Assembly (NCBI GenBank): GCA_020723015.1
Contig: DYJR01000007.1
Location: forward strand, 1-32,708
Direction: 5' to 3'
Source: Arcobacter nitrofigilis
GTDB taxonomy: Bacteria > Campylobacterota > Campylobacteria > Campylobacterales > Arcobacteraceae
Length of the DNA stretch: 32,708 nucleotides
The notes under the pieces: model-generated
Told to the model about the DNA's origin: nothing
Database searches by the model: none
What the model saw: only the letters and a program-made list of their open reading frames with translations
Shown: in pieces, positions 23,939-32,708 of the stretch
Position numbering within the stretch: position 1 is the stretch's first letter
Layout of the letters: each line of letters begins with the position of its first letter
Translations under genes and position numbers: made by a program

Positions 23939-25870
23939 TTATAAATTTTCTTTTATTTTACCTATAACCGAATCGATTGTAAAGCCAAAATGCTTAAATA
24001 AGTCACTATCTTTTCCACTTGCTCCGAAACTATCCATTCCTATAACGACATCCGCAAATTTGTACCACTCCATAGATCTACTTGCTTCTAGAGAGAATAC
24101 TTTTGTTTTAGGGTCTATGATAGTATCTATATACTCTTTGCTTTGTTCACATAAAAGATCAAAACAAGGAACACTTACTACATTTGCATTTATTCCTTGC
24201 TCTTCTAAATGACACCCTGCTTTAAGAGCTAACATTACTTCACTACCGCTTGCTAGTATCGTAACGGTAGCGTTTTCTCTTTTTTTCAATAAATATCCAC
24301 CGTTTGATACTTCACCGTACTCTTTTGTAGGTTTAAGAACGTCAAGTTTTTGTCTGCTTAGTACAAATCCGCTCGGTGCTTTAAGAGATAGGGCAACTTT
24401 CCATGATTCTACGTTTTCCGTTGCATCTGCAGGTCTGAAAAGATAGAAATTAGGCATAGCTCTAAATTGGCTAATTTGTTCTATCGGTTGATGTGTCGGT
24501 CCATCTTCACCTACACCTATACTATCATGCGTCCAGATAAAATGATGAGGTATATTTGATAATGCGGCTATTCTAACGGACGGTTTTAAATAATCACTAA
24601 ATACAAAGAATGTTGCACTATAAACTCTAAATAATCCATATAAATTCATAGCGTTTACAATTGCAGCCATTGAGTGTTCTTTGATACCGAAGTGGATATT
24701 TTTACCGTTTGGAAAATCATCGAATCCACTAAGTTCCGTTTTGTTTGAAGGTGCTAAGTCTGCACTTCCTCCCAAAAATCCCGGAATTGCTTTTGCAAGA
24801 GCGTTTAATATCTTACCGTTACTATCCCTTGTAGCTACACTTGACTCACTACTAAAGTCTGGCCATTGTACTTTTGAGTAATCAGGGTTTAAAAGTGCTT
24901 CTAAAGTAACATTTTGTTCACTCAAAGGAAGGTCTTTTTTCACCATTTTTTCCCAAGCTTTTTGAGCTAGTTCACCTCTAGCAGTTTTATCCATCCTAGC
25001 TTTTACTACGTCACTTACATAAAATGTCTCATTAGGGAAACCTGCTTTTTCTTTTGATACTTTTATATCGTCATTTCCAAGAGGTGCACCGTGTGAATGG
25101 TGGCTACCTTCCATAGTAGCACTACCTTTTGCTATTTTTGTTTTTGCTATGATTAGTACAGGTTTTTTACTAGATTTAGCCATTTTCAAAGTCATATCAA
25201 TCTCATCATAATCATGACCGTCTATTTCAAAAACTTTGAAATTTATTGCTTTAAATCTTTTTTTGACATTTTCGCTCCATGCCAAACCCGTATCACCCTC
25301 TATTGTGATATTGTTTGAATCATAAATGATTACAAGATTGTTAAGTTTCATATGCCCAGCCGTCGCACAAGCTTCATAGCTAATACCCTCTTGTAAATCT
25401 CCGTCACCGCATAAACAATATACTTTATGGTCTATTACCTCTGCCGTTTCACTGTTTAGAAGTTTTGCAGCATATTTTCCGGCCATTGCAAAACCTACCG
25501 CATTTGCTATACCTTGCCCAAGTGGTCCGGTAGTTATCTCTATTCCATCTGTATGACCGTATTCAGGATGTCCCGGAGTTTTTGAGCCTAGTTGTCTAAA
25601 GTTTTTTAAATCATCGATACTTAAATCAAATCCCCAAAGATGTAATAAAGAGTAGATAAGTCCCGTTGCGTGTCCACCACTAAATACGATTCTATCACGA
25701 TTTAACCATTTTGAGTCTTTTGGGTTTAATACTATATGTTCACTCAAAACCGTAGCAATATCAGCTAGTCCCATAGGTGCACCCGGGTGTCCGCTATTTG
25801 CACGTTGTACCATATCAGCCGCTAAAAATCTTATCGTATTAGCACATTGTTGTCTTAATTTATTTGGCAT
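23939..25870 (-). CDS. tkt: Transketolase
   Basis: This encodes 643 residues. Thiamine diphosphate-binding motif GDGDLQEGISYEAC (about 151-164) ends in DSNNITIEG; substrate contacts HPEYGHTDG, GPLGQGIANAVGFAMA and THDSIGVGEDGPTHQPIEQ are all in place. It moves two-carbon ketol units between sugar phosphates (pentose phosphate pathway and, in autotrophic relatives, other cycles). An AAGGAATAAA site precedes ATG. TATAAT (25912-25917) is a good -10 box 42 bases upstream, so tkt-tpx is probably one transcript. Confidence 0.97.
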   Translation of the reverse strand: MPNKLRQQCANTIRFLAADMVQRANSGHPGAPMGLADIATVLSEHIVLNPKDSKWLNRDRIVFSGGHATGLIYSLLHLWGFDLSIDDLKNFRQLGSKTPGHPEYGHTDGIEITTGPLGQGIANAVGFAMAGKYAAKLLNSETAEVIDHKVYCLCGDGDLQEGISYEACATAGHMKLNNLVIIYDSNNITIEGDTGLAWSENVKKRFKAINFKVFEIDGHDYDEIDMTLKMAKSSKKPVLIIAKTKIAKGSATMEGSHHSHGAPLGNDDIKVSKEKAGFPNETFYVSDVVKARMDKTARGELAQKAWEKMVKKDLPLSEQNVTLEALLNPDYSKVQWPDFSSESSVATRDSNGKILNALAKAIPGFLGGSADLAPSNKTELSGFDDFPNGKNIHFGIKEHSMAAIVNAMNLYGLFRVYSATFFVFSDYLKPSVRIAALSNIPHHFIWTHDSIGVGEDGPTHQPIEQISQFRAMPNFYLFRPADATENVESWKVALSLKAPSGFVLSRQKLDVLKPTKEYGEVSNGGYLLKKRENATVTILASGSEVMLALKAGCHLEEQGINANVVSVPCFDLLCEQSKEYIDTIIDPKTKVFSLEASRSMEWYKFADVVIGMDSFGASGKDSDLFKHFGFTIDSVIGKIKENL

Positions 25871-26025
25871 TTTATTCCTTAAACTATTTTAATTTAACTT
25901 TTGTTTCACTTATTATACCCTTTTTGCCCTTTAAAAAAAGTGAATAAGAAAATACAATTTATTTAGGATTAATCCAAATTAGCCTACAATTTCAAATCTA
26001 AAAAACACTCATCAAAAGGTCTAAA
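25871..26025. promoter_or_regulatory. Divergent tkt/topA promoter region with a perfect palindrome
   Basis: TATAAT on the minus strand (25912-25917) serves tkt. TACAAT on the plus strand (25985-25990) is a likely -10 for topA. Between them GGATTAATCC (25966-25975) is a perfect 10-base palindrome with further partial symmetry outside (ATTTA and AAAT). It sits about 31 bp upstream of the predicted topA start of transcription, so it could be an operator. Nothing else is seen. Confidence 0.5.
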
Positions 26026-28287
26026 GTGCAAAATCTAGTTATCGTGGAATCTCCGGCAAAAGCAAAAACCATATCAAAATTCTTAGGAACTGAATATAAA
26101 GTTCTCGCTTCTATGGGGCATGTAAGAGATTTACCGAAGACCACTTTGGGTTTTGACCCTGCTGATAATTTCAAACCCCAATACCAAATAAGTGCCGATA
26201 AAAAAAAGGTAATAGCCGAACTGAAGAAAAATATAAACAAAGATACAATCATATATCTAGCATCGGATGAGGATAGGGAAGGGGAGGCTATCTCTTGGCA
26301 TTTAATAGATGCACTAAAAATCCACAAAAATCCGCTTAAGAGAATAGTTTTTCACGAAATTACAAAAGATGCTATTATCCACGCTATGGAAAATCCAAGG
26401 GAAGTTGACCAAAATCTAGTAGATGCCCAACAAGCAAGAAGAATCCTAGATAGAGCCGTGGGTTACAAACTATCGCCGCTACTATGGAAAAAAATAAGAA
26501 AAGGGCTTAGTGCAGGGCGTGTTCAAAGTGTTGCGGTAAGAATAATAGTAGATAGAGAAAGAGAAATTAGAGCGTTTACCCCTACTGAATTTTGGAAAGT
26601 AAAAGCAAATTTCATAGACCCGAAATTCGGTGCAGAACTTGTAAAAACAAACGGTAAAGCGGCAAAAATACCTGATGAAAAAAGTGCAAAACTTATAGAA
26701 AGTTCTTTACTAAAGGGTGAATTTTTATTAAAAGATATAGAAGAAAAAGAGAGTACAAGAATGCCCTCAGCTCCTTTTACCACTTCTACGTTACAACAAG
26801 AAGCTAGTAGAAAACTAGGATTTAGCGTAGCCCAAACTATGATGGTAGCTCAACAACTATATGAGGGAAATTTTGACAAAAATATCCCAAATCATACGGG
26901 TGGTTTGATTACATATATGAGAACGGACTCAGTAAATTTATCAAATGTAGCTACAAAAATGGCAAAAGAGGTGATAGACGCTGAATACGGCTCGGAATAC
27001 TCCCTAAAATCACCGAGAGTTTATAAATCAAGTGCAAAAGGTGCACAAGAAGCACATGAGGCTATAAGACCGGTTGATTTAAGACTTAAACCGTCACAAA
27101 TCAAACCTTATGTTGATGCAAAACAATTTAGACTTTATGAACTTATTTGGAAAAGAACACTTGCAACACAAATGGCAAATGCGAAATTGGGTAATACCAC
27201 ATATATCATAGAAGCCGGTGAAAACAAAGAGCATGAGCTTCAAGCAAAAGGGCAAAGAATCATATTTGCCGGATTTATGAAAGCTTATACCGAAGGTAGT
27301 GACGATCCTGAAGCTGCACTTGACGGGACGGAAAAAATACTTCCTAGCATAAAAAAGGGAACTACTCTTTCAAAAGAGGAGATTATCCTAGAACAACACT
27401 ATACAAAGCCACCTGCTAGATATACTGAGGCTAGTTTGGTTAAAAAACTAGAAAGTGAAGGAATAGGGCGTCCATCGACTTATGCACCGACTATTTCAAC
27501 TATCCAAACAAGAGAATACGTAATCAAAACGGAAGATAAAAAACTAGCCCCTACGGATATAGGTGGGCTTGTAAACGACTTTTTGGTTGAGCATTTCCCT
27601 CAAATCGTTGACCTTGGATTTACCGCAAAAGCCGAAGAGGAATTCGACCTTATTGCTGAAGGTAAAATAGCTTGGACTGATGTTATGAGAGAGTTTTATA
27701 CAAAATTCGTAGCAAACATAGAAGAGAAAGAAAAAACAGCCGATAGGGTAAGCACCCCTGCAAGAGTAATAGGAATAGATCCGCAAAGCGGCAAAGAGGT
27801 ATTGGCAAAAGTGGGAAGGTTTGGTCCTTATGTACAAATAGGTGAAGCAACAGAAGAAGAAAAACCGAAATTCGTATCAATCCCAAAAGGTAAAAGCGTA
27901 GATACTATTACCTTAGAAGAGGCATTATCGTTATTTTCACTCCCTAGAGTGGTAGGACAAGATAAAGATGGCAACGAAATAGTAGCGAATATAGGAAGAT
28001 ACGGCCCATATTTACAAGTAAATAAGAAATTCATATCAATCAAAAAAGATGACCCATATACTATAGAACTTGATAGAGCGTTGGAGATTATCGACGAAGA
28101 AGCCAACAAAAAACAAAACGAGCCTATAAAAGAGTTCACAAAAGAGGGTATTTCGGTACTTGACGGCAGATATGGACCTTATATCAAAAAAGGTAAGAAA
28201 AACTACAAAATACCAAAAGGCAAAACGGCTTCTGAACTAACGTTAGAAGAAGTTTTGGAGATAATAGCTAAAACAGATAAAAAATGA
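26026..28287 (+). CDS. topA: DNA topoisomerase I
   Basis: This encodes 753 residues. GTG is the start, with AAAAGG about seven bases upstream; NLVIVESPAKAKTISKFLG follows as in the family. The TOPRIM DxDxxG motif is LASDEDREGEAISWH. The catalytic tyrosine is Tyr297 in GGLITYMRTDS. The C-terminal quarter has three repeated GRxGPYxx modules (GRFGPYVQIGE, GRYGPYLQVN, GRYGPYIKKG) of the Toprim-C type in place of the four-Cys zinc fingers seen in E. coli. It relaxes negative supercoils. Its TGA overlaps the phosphodiesterase ATG (ATGA). Confidence 0.98.
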   Translation: MQNLVIVESPAKAKTISKFLGTEYKVLASMGHVRDLPKTTLGFDPADNFKPQYQISADKKKVIAELKKNINKDTIIYLASDEDREGEAISWHLIDALKIHKNPLKRIVFHEITKDAIIHAMENPREVDQNLVDAQQARRILDRAVGYKLSPLLWKKIRKGLSAGRVQSVAVRIIVDREREIRAFTPTEFWKVKANFIDPKFGAELVKTNGKAAKIPDEKSAKLIESSLLKGEFLLKDIEEKESTRMPSAPFTTSTLQQEASRKLGFSVAQTMMVAQQLYEGNFDKNIPNHTGGLITYMRTDSVNLSNVATKMAKEVIDAEYGSEYSLKSPRVYKSSAKGAQEAHEAIRPVDLRLKPSQIKPYVDAKQFRLYELIWKRTLATQMANAKLGNTTYIIEAGENKEHELQAKGQRIIFAGFMKAYTEGSDDPEAALDGTEKILPSIKKGTTLSKEEIILEQHYTKPPARYTEASLVKKLESEGIGRPSTYAPTISTIQTREYVIKTEDKKLAPTDIGGLVNDFLVEHFPQIVDLGFTAKAEEEFDLIAEGKIAWTDVMREFYTKFVANIEEKEKTADRVSTPARVIGIDPQSGKEVLAKVGRFGPYVQIGEATEEEKPKFVSIPKGKSVDTITLEEALSLFSLPRVVGQDKDGNEIVANIGRYGPYLQVNKKFISIKKDDPYTIELDRALEIIDEEANKKQNEPIKEFTKEGISVLDGRYGPYIKKGKKNYKIPKGKTASELTLEEVLEIIAKTDKK

Positions 28288-28802
28288 GTATAAAAATAGG
28301 GATATTATCCGATAGCCATACAAGACTAGATTATTTGAAACTTGTTTTAAAGCAAATGCAAGAAGAGGGGATAAACTATCTTCTTCATGCGGGTGATTTA
28401 TGTAAACAAGAGTCCTTAGAGATGATTAGTTCCTTAAATATCCCATATACTTGCGTATTTGGAAATAATGATTACGGTTTGATAGAGTTTGCAAATGTTT
28501 ATAATATCAAAAAAGAACCTAGCTATTTTAAAATACAAAATACTACTTTTAAGATGATGCACTTACCGTTTTATATGACTCAGGATAGTGACGTGGTGGT
28601 ATATGGGCATACCCATATTTTTGAACATAATTTCAACGGCAAAACACTATTTATAAACCCCGGTGAAGTGTATGCAAGAGAAAAACCTAGGATTGAGTTT
28701 GTTATACTCCAAATCGAAGAAGAATCCTATAAACTAGAATATAATTATTTCAAAAAAGAGGACTTATCTTTACACAAAGAGGAATACATATATGAAAAAT
28801 AA
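28284..28802 (+). CDS. YfcE/MJ0936-type metallophosphodiesterase
   Basis: This encodes 172 residues. Metal ligands follow the calcineurin-like pattern: GILSDSHTRLD (Asp, His), LHAGDLC, CVFGNNDYG, and VVYGHTHIFE, ending LFINPGE. Family members hydrolyse phosphodiester bonds with manganese; the natural substrate is unknown. It is translationally coupled to topA (4-base overlap) and overlaps bioB by 11 bases, so the three genes form a tight unit. Confidence 0.9.
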   Translation: MSIKIGILSDSHTRLDYLKLVLKQMQEEGINYLLHAGDLCKQESLEMISSLNIPYTCVFGNNDYGLIEFANVYNIKKEPSYFKIQNTTFKMMHLPFYMTQDSDVVVYGHTHIFEHNFNGKTLFINPGEVYAREKPRIEFVILQIEEESYKLEYNYFKKEDLSLHKEEYIYEK

Positions 28803-29649
28803 GATATTTTTATGTGCAATATCAAATATAGAAAGCGGTACGTGTAATGAAGACTGTAAGTTTTGTACCCAAAGTGTAAAGTATAAAGCAGATATACAAA
28901 GATATAAACAAAAAGATATAGATACGATAGTACAAGAGGCTATTAGAGCAAGAGAAAATAAAGCTGTTGGATTTTGTCTAGTTACCGCCGGTAAAGGGCT
29001 TGATGATAAAAGAGTTGATTTTGTATGCAAGGCTGCATCTGAGGTAAAAAAACTTAACCTTGGAATGAAAATAATAGCATGTAACGGAACTGCCACAAAA
29101 GAACAACTACTTGAGCTAAAAAAAGCAGGTGTCGAGAACTACAACCACAATCTTGAAACATCTAGGGAGTTTTATAAAGAGATATGTACGACTCACACTT
29201 GGGATGAGAGATATGAAACATGTCAAAACGTAAAAGAAGTAGGGTTAAATCTTGTTTGCGGAGGGATATTTGGACTAGGGGAGAGTAGGGAAGATAGAAT
29301 CTCTATGCTAAAGTCTATCGCATCTTTAAGTCCTATGAACGTCCCTATTAACTTCTTTCATCCAAATAAAGCACTACCTTTTACGCACAACCCTCTATCA
29401 AGGCAAGAGGCGTTTGAGCTTATCAAGCTAACAAGGGAAATGGTGCCTAATGCTCATAAAATAATGGTTGCAGGGGGACGTGAAGTAATGTTTAAAGAAG
29501 ACGAATACAAAATCTTTGAACACGGTGCTAACTCTTTTGTTATAGGGGATTACCTAACAACCAAAGGCAAAAGTCCAAAAGAAGATATAGAAAACTTAGA
29601 AGCTCTTGGATATGAGATAGCTATAGTTTGCGATAAAAAACAAAACTAA
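28792..29649 (+). CDS. bioB: Biotin synthase BioB
   Basis: This encodes 285 residues, shorter than E. coli BioB (346) but normal for this group. Radical-SAM ligands are C18-x3-C22-x2-C25 (GTCNEDCKFCTQ). Cysteines in VGFCLVTAGK, IIACNGTA and LVCGGIFGLGES and the Arg in VAGGREVMF match the ligands of the [2Fe-2S] sulfur-donor cluster. YNHNLETSREFY is diagnostic. It inserts sulfur into dethiobiotin. It starts within the phosphodiesterase gene with AGAGGAA upstream. It ends against the AMIN-domain gene with no spacer (convergent). Confidence 0.96.
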   Translation: MKNKIFLCAISNIESGTCNEDCKFCTQSVKYKADIQRYKQKDIDTIVQEAIRARENKAVGFCLVTAGKGLDDKRVDFVCKAASEVKKLNLGMKIIACNGTATKEQLLELKKAGVENYNHNLETSREFYKEICTTHTWDERYETCQNVKEVGLNLVCGGIFGLGESREDRISMLKSIASLSPMNVPINFFHPNKALPFTHNPLSRQEAFELIKLTREMVPNAHKIMVAGGREVMFKEDEYKIFEHGANSFVIGDYLTTKGKSPKEDIENLEALGYEIAIVCDKKQN

Positions 29650-30426
29650 TCATTTGTACTTAACGGTGACATTTGCATCGCTGTAGGTACTTTCAAACTT
29701 ATTTATAGGCTCTTTTAGCTCCACAACTACCCTGAAGAAACCTTCACTTTCATGATTTCCTACGGCTATTTGCTTAAAATATTTATGGTCTAAATCAAAC
29801 CTTCTAGTTTTAAAATTGGTATTAGCTCTAAAATCAAATACAATTTTGTTTTCATCCTCTATATCTAATTTTTTGAATACTTTGTATTTTGATGATATAA
29901 CATCTATTTTATTATCCGTATATGATATACTCAAGAATTTCAAGCCTGTTTTTATACTTTTTGAGGCTACCTTAGCCTCTTTTTGAGTTTTTGCATCATC
30001 CTTTAGAGGAATGACTTCTTTCGCCGTTTTTGACATATTACTCGGTTTTACAAGTGCTATTTTTTCAGACTCAGGCTCTTTTGGAAGAGGTTTTTCTTCT
30101 ACGACTACACTCTTTGCTTCTTCTGTTTTTTGGATATTTTGACCTATCTTAGGTTGAACTTTCTTTGGTTCTTCTTTCGCACTCTCGACCTTTTTGGTAT
30201 GAGTAGATGGGGCAACAATCGCAGGAACTTTTGTCTCTTCTTTTTTACTTATGGATTCATCAATATATACATTTGAGTCATTTTTTATTATATCTAAGTC
30301 TTGTTTATCTAGAAACTTCTCAAATAATCTACTTTTCTCTTCCTCAAACTCCCTAGTAGGAACAAAAGGATTTTCTCTTGCATAAGACATAACGATGAAA
30401 ATAAACAATAAAAATAGACTTTTCAT
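29650..30426 (-). CDS. Periplasmic AMIN-domain protein
   Basis: This encodes 258 residues. A signal peptide (MKSLFLLFIFIVMSYA) is followed by a charged region, then a Lys/Glu/Pro-rich low-complexity linker (about 60-150), and a C-terminal AMIN-type beta domain (about 165-258; KIVFDFRANTNFKTRRFDL, FFRVVVELKEPINKF). AMIN domains bind peptidoglycan or target proteins to septal or polar sites. The gene order eno-FtsB-like-AMIN is known in Helicobacter and Campylobacter. Asp-Ala-Asn-Val-Thr near the C-terminus fits the Campylobacter N-glycosylation sequon. It overlaps the FtsB-like stop by four bases. Confidence 0.8.
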   Translation of the reverse strand: MKSLFLLFIFIVMSYARENPFVPTREFEEEKSRLFEKFLDKQDLDIIKNDSNVYIDESISKKEETKVPAIVAPSTHTKKVESAKEEPKKVQPKIGQNIQKTEEAKSVVVEEKPLPKEPESEKIALVKPSNMSKTAKEVIPLKDDAKTQKEAKVASKSIKTGLKFLSISYTDNKIDVISSKYKVFKKLDIEDENKIVFDFRANTNFKTRRFDLDHKYFKQIAVGNHESEGFFRVVVELKEPINKFESTYSDANVTVKYK

Positions 30427-30698
30427 TCCTTCGGCTCCAGATTTTTTAGTTCAAAATACTCTTTTTGTAACCTAGCATTGTCCGCTTGTAACCGTATAAT
30501 CTCATTTTGAAGATGTGCTTCTTTTTGTTTCAAAGCATTATAAACTTCAATAGAGTTATCTCCAAAAAATATATCTGCAATATGTTGTGCTAGAAATACC
30601 GTCATAAAAACCAAAAATAATACGAAAAAAACAAATCTAATCCCATTTTGTCTAATATCAAATCTTTTTGCCCGTATATTTTTGGCTATATTCTTCAT
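30423..30698 (-). CDS. FtsB/DivIC-like septum protein
   Basis: This encodes 91 residues: a basic N-terminus (NIRAKRFDIRQNG), one membrane helix (about 21-42; IRFVFFVLFLVFMTVFLAQHI) and a coiled coil (about 55-91; ALKQKEAHLQNEIIRLQADNARLQKEYFEL) with clear heptads. This matches the bitopic FtsB/DivIC family that links the divisome to septal peptidoglycan synthesis. It sits three bases after eno and overlaps the AMIN-protein gene, so all three are probably one transcript. Function is inferred from topology and context. Confidence 0.75.
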   Translation of the reverse strand: MKNIAKNIRAKRFDIRQNGIRFVFFVLFLVFMTVFLAQHIADIFFGDNSIEVYNALKQKEAHLQNEIIRLQADNARLQKEYFELKNLEPKE

Positions 30699-30701
30699 CT
30701 A

Positions 30702-31982
<1,281 letters not shown>

Positions 31983-32005
31983 CTAAAAATATTTTCATAT
32001 ATTTT

Positions 32006-32011
32006 ACTATA
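32006..32011 (-). promoter_or_regulatory. Possible -10 box of eno
   Basis: TATAGT on the minus strand in the context AATTATAGTAAAAT, 32 bases before the TTG start codon. It would give a leader of about 25 bases containing AGGAG. Weak motif. Confidence 0.35.
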
Positions 32012-32051
32012 ATTTTCATTGAAAAGTGCTTTAAAAGCAATAAGCTAAATT

Positions 32052-32672
32052 TTACTTGTTTAACGAAAGCCTTAATTCTTTATCAATTCTTGATATGGTT
32101 TGGGCTTTTATATCTAATTCTTTTGCCTTAGTTCTAAAATACGAAAATATTTCTATAATTTGCTCTAAGTACTCTTTTGCAACATTTTCTTTTATGGAGT
32201 GTTGTTTTGCTAATTGTAAAATATCTTTTACCGTAAAATCATTTGTTTTGCCATTTAATGACAACTGATGATTTTTTGTATATCCTGTCCCATTTGAATA
32301 TGTAATGTCATAAGCAGGACTTAATCTCCAGTTACCATTTTTATTCATTGTAAATGCGAAATTCTTTGCATGATCATCTTGATTTCTTCCAACTATATTG
32401 AAAATCATCCTTTTAAACTGCTCGTTTACAGCTTGTTGGCTTCCTGTTAAGTATCTTGTAAGCCTTAAAAGTTCATCATAAGAATAATGCATTGGAATAT
32501 TAAAGTTTGTATGAGTAATACCGGATACTGAGTGCAAATGTAAAGCTTAACCACCAATTCTATCAAATCTTTTTATGAGATAATGAGCTAAATTTCCATG
32601 AGCTAAAAGCTCTATTTTTGGCACATCTATACCTACATCATTTGCCATACTCATATAACGGACATTCCCGAA
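32052..32672 (-). pseudogene. hipA: HipA-type kinase remnant
   Basis: The minus strand encodes the C-terminal half of a HipA Ser/Thr kinase. Readable sequence begins near FGNVRYMSMANDVGIDV, continues LLAHGNLAHYLIKRFDR, then meets an in-frame TAA (32547-32549), after which HLHSVSGITHTNF resumes in the same frame. The catalytic NxDDHxKN motif (GRNQDDHAKN) and PAYD are intact after the stop. A further in-frame TAG (32673-32675) ends the upstream part, so the N-terminal half is missing or rearranged. Full HipA proteins have about 400-440 residues; about 205 remain. HipA toxins phosphorylate aminoacyl-tRNA synthetases. No hipB is seen within the window. The gene is most likely inactive. Confidence 0.82.
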
Positions 32673-32686
32673 CTAAACACCAAGAT

Positions 32687-32702
32687 TCCCTTATTTAAGG
32701 GA
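32687..32702. repeat. Palindrome at the window edge next to the hipA remnant
   Basis: TCCCTTA and TAAGGGA around two T form a perfect 16-base inverted repeat (TCCCTTATTTAAGGGA), followed on the plus strand by TTTTAG. It lies where hipA homology has ended. It could be a terminator for plus-strand reading or the edge of a mobile element; the window ends too soon to tell. Confidence 0.35.
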
Positions 32703-32708
32703 TTTTAG

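Noticed and set aside
25902-25909. TGTTTCAC near the tkt promoter, looking like half a parS
   Set aside because: The second half does not match (TTATTATA), so it is not a ParB site of the quality of the two reported.
26523-28139. Several minus-strand open frames across topA
   Set aside because: They lie antisense to a well-conserved topA, lack ribosome sites and have shadow-type composition.
32052-32537. Independent 161-residue HipA-like gene
   Set aside because: Its TTG start has no ribosome site, and homology continues upstream in the same frame across a TAA, so it is part of a broken gene.

Overview
The window is 32.7 kb of AT-rich, densely packed bacterial chromosome. Protein content and gene order point to the Campylobacterota (the former Epsilonproteobacteria), probably a free-living Sulfurimonas/Sulfuricurvum/Arcobacter-type lineage. 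The gene neighbourhoods rsmA-rnj-kdsD, eno-FtsB-like-AMIN and topA-bioB match ones I know from Helicobacter and Campylobacter. The GltX1-type glutamyl-tRNA synthetase plus GatB fits the indirect Gln/Asn-tRNA charging used in this group. I cannot name the genus from sequence alone. I found no tRNA or rRNA gene, CRISPR array or intact insertion sequence.

Layout. (1) 1-2770, minus: the 5' part of an L-aspartate oxidase/fumarate-reductase-type flavoprotein, coupled to an unusual Phd/YefM-fold protein with a long acidic tail, then a D-2-hydroxyacid dehydrogenase. (2) 2784-10927, minus: a pseudopilin gene, downstream of a probable seven-gene operon that reads rsmA, rnj, kdsD, rluB, rarA, hemJ, PIN-PhoH (RNA maturation and decay, KDO synthesis, rRNA pseudouridylation, replication-fork repair, heme synthesis), mostly with overlapping genes. 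(3) 10928-11084: a divergent control region with a long hairpin and repeated short words. (4) 11085-15713, plus: hisF, a nucleoside-phosphorylase-like gene, a structured intergenic block ending in a perfect parS site, rlmN, a 33-residue membrane peptide gene, gltX1 and an NlpC/P60-like lipoprotein. (5) 15776-21096, minus: a decayed Phd/YefM-type antitoxin, ogt, proA, gpsA, gatB and a SurA-like periplasmic chaperone. (6) 21097-22359: a divergent regulatory region and a plus-strand nnrS broken by a frameshift at a run of eight T. (7) 22342-25870, minus: a methyltransferase, a dCMP/cytidine-type deaminase, tpx (with a clear intrinsic terminator) and tkt. (8) 26026-29649, plus: topA, a YfcE/MJ0936-type phosphodiesterase and bioB, overlapping. 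(9) 29650-31973, minus: an AMIN-domain protein, an FtsB/DivIC-like protein and eno. (10) 32052 to the end, minus: a hipA kinase remnant with an in-frame stop.

The gene set is mainly housekeeping. The most interesting signals lie in and between genes. There are two perfect 16-bp ParB/parS palindromes 5 kb apart, one inside kdsD, which suggests an origin-proximal segregation locus. There is a palindrome about 41 bp upstream of the predicted nnrS start of transcription, next to a frameshifted nnrS. The rsmA promoter implies an almost leaderless mRNA. Three toxin-antitoxin-related items are present: one apparently repurposed and two decayed. I did not find convincing evidence of a large undescribed multi-gene system.
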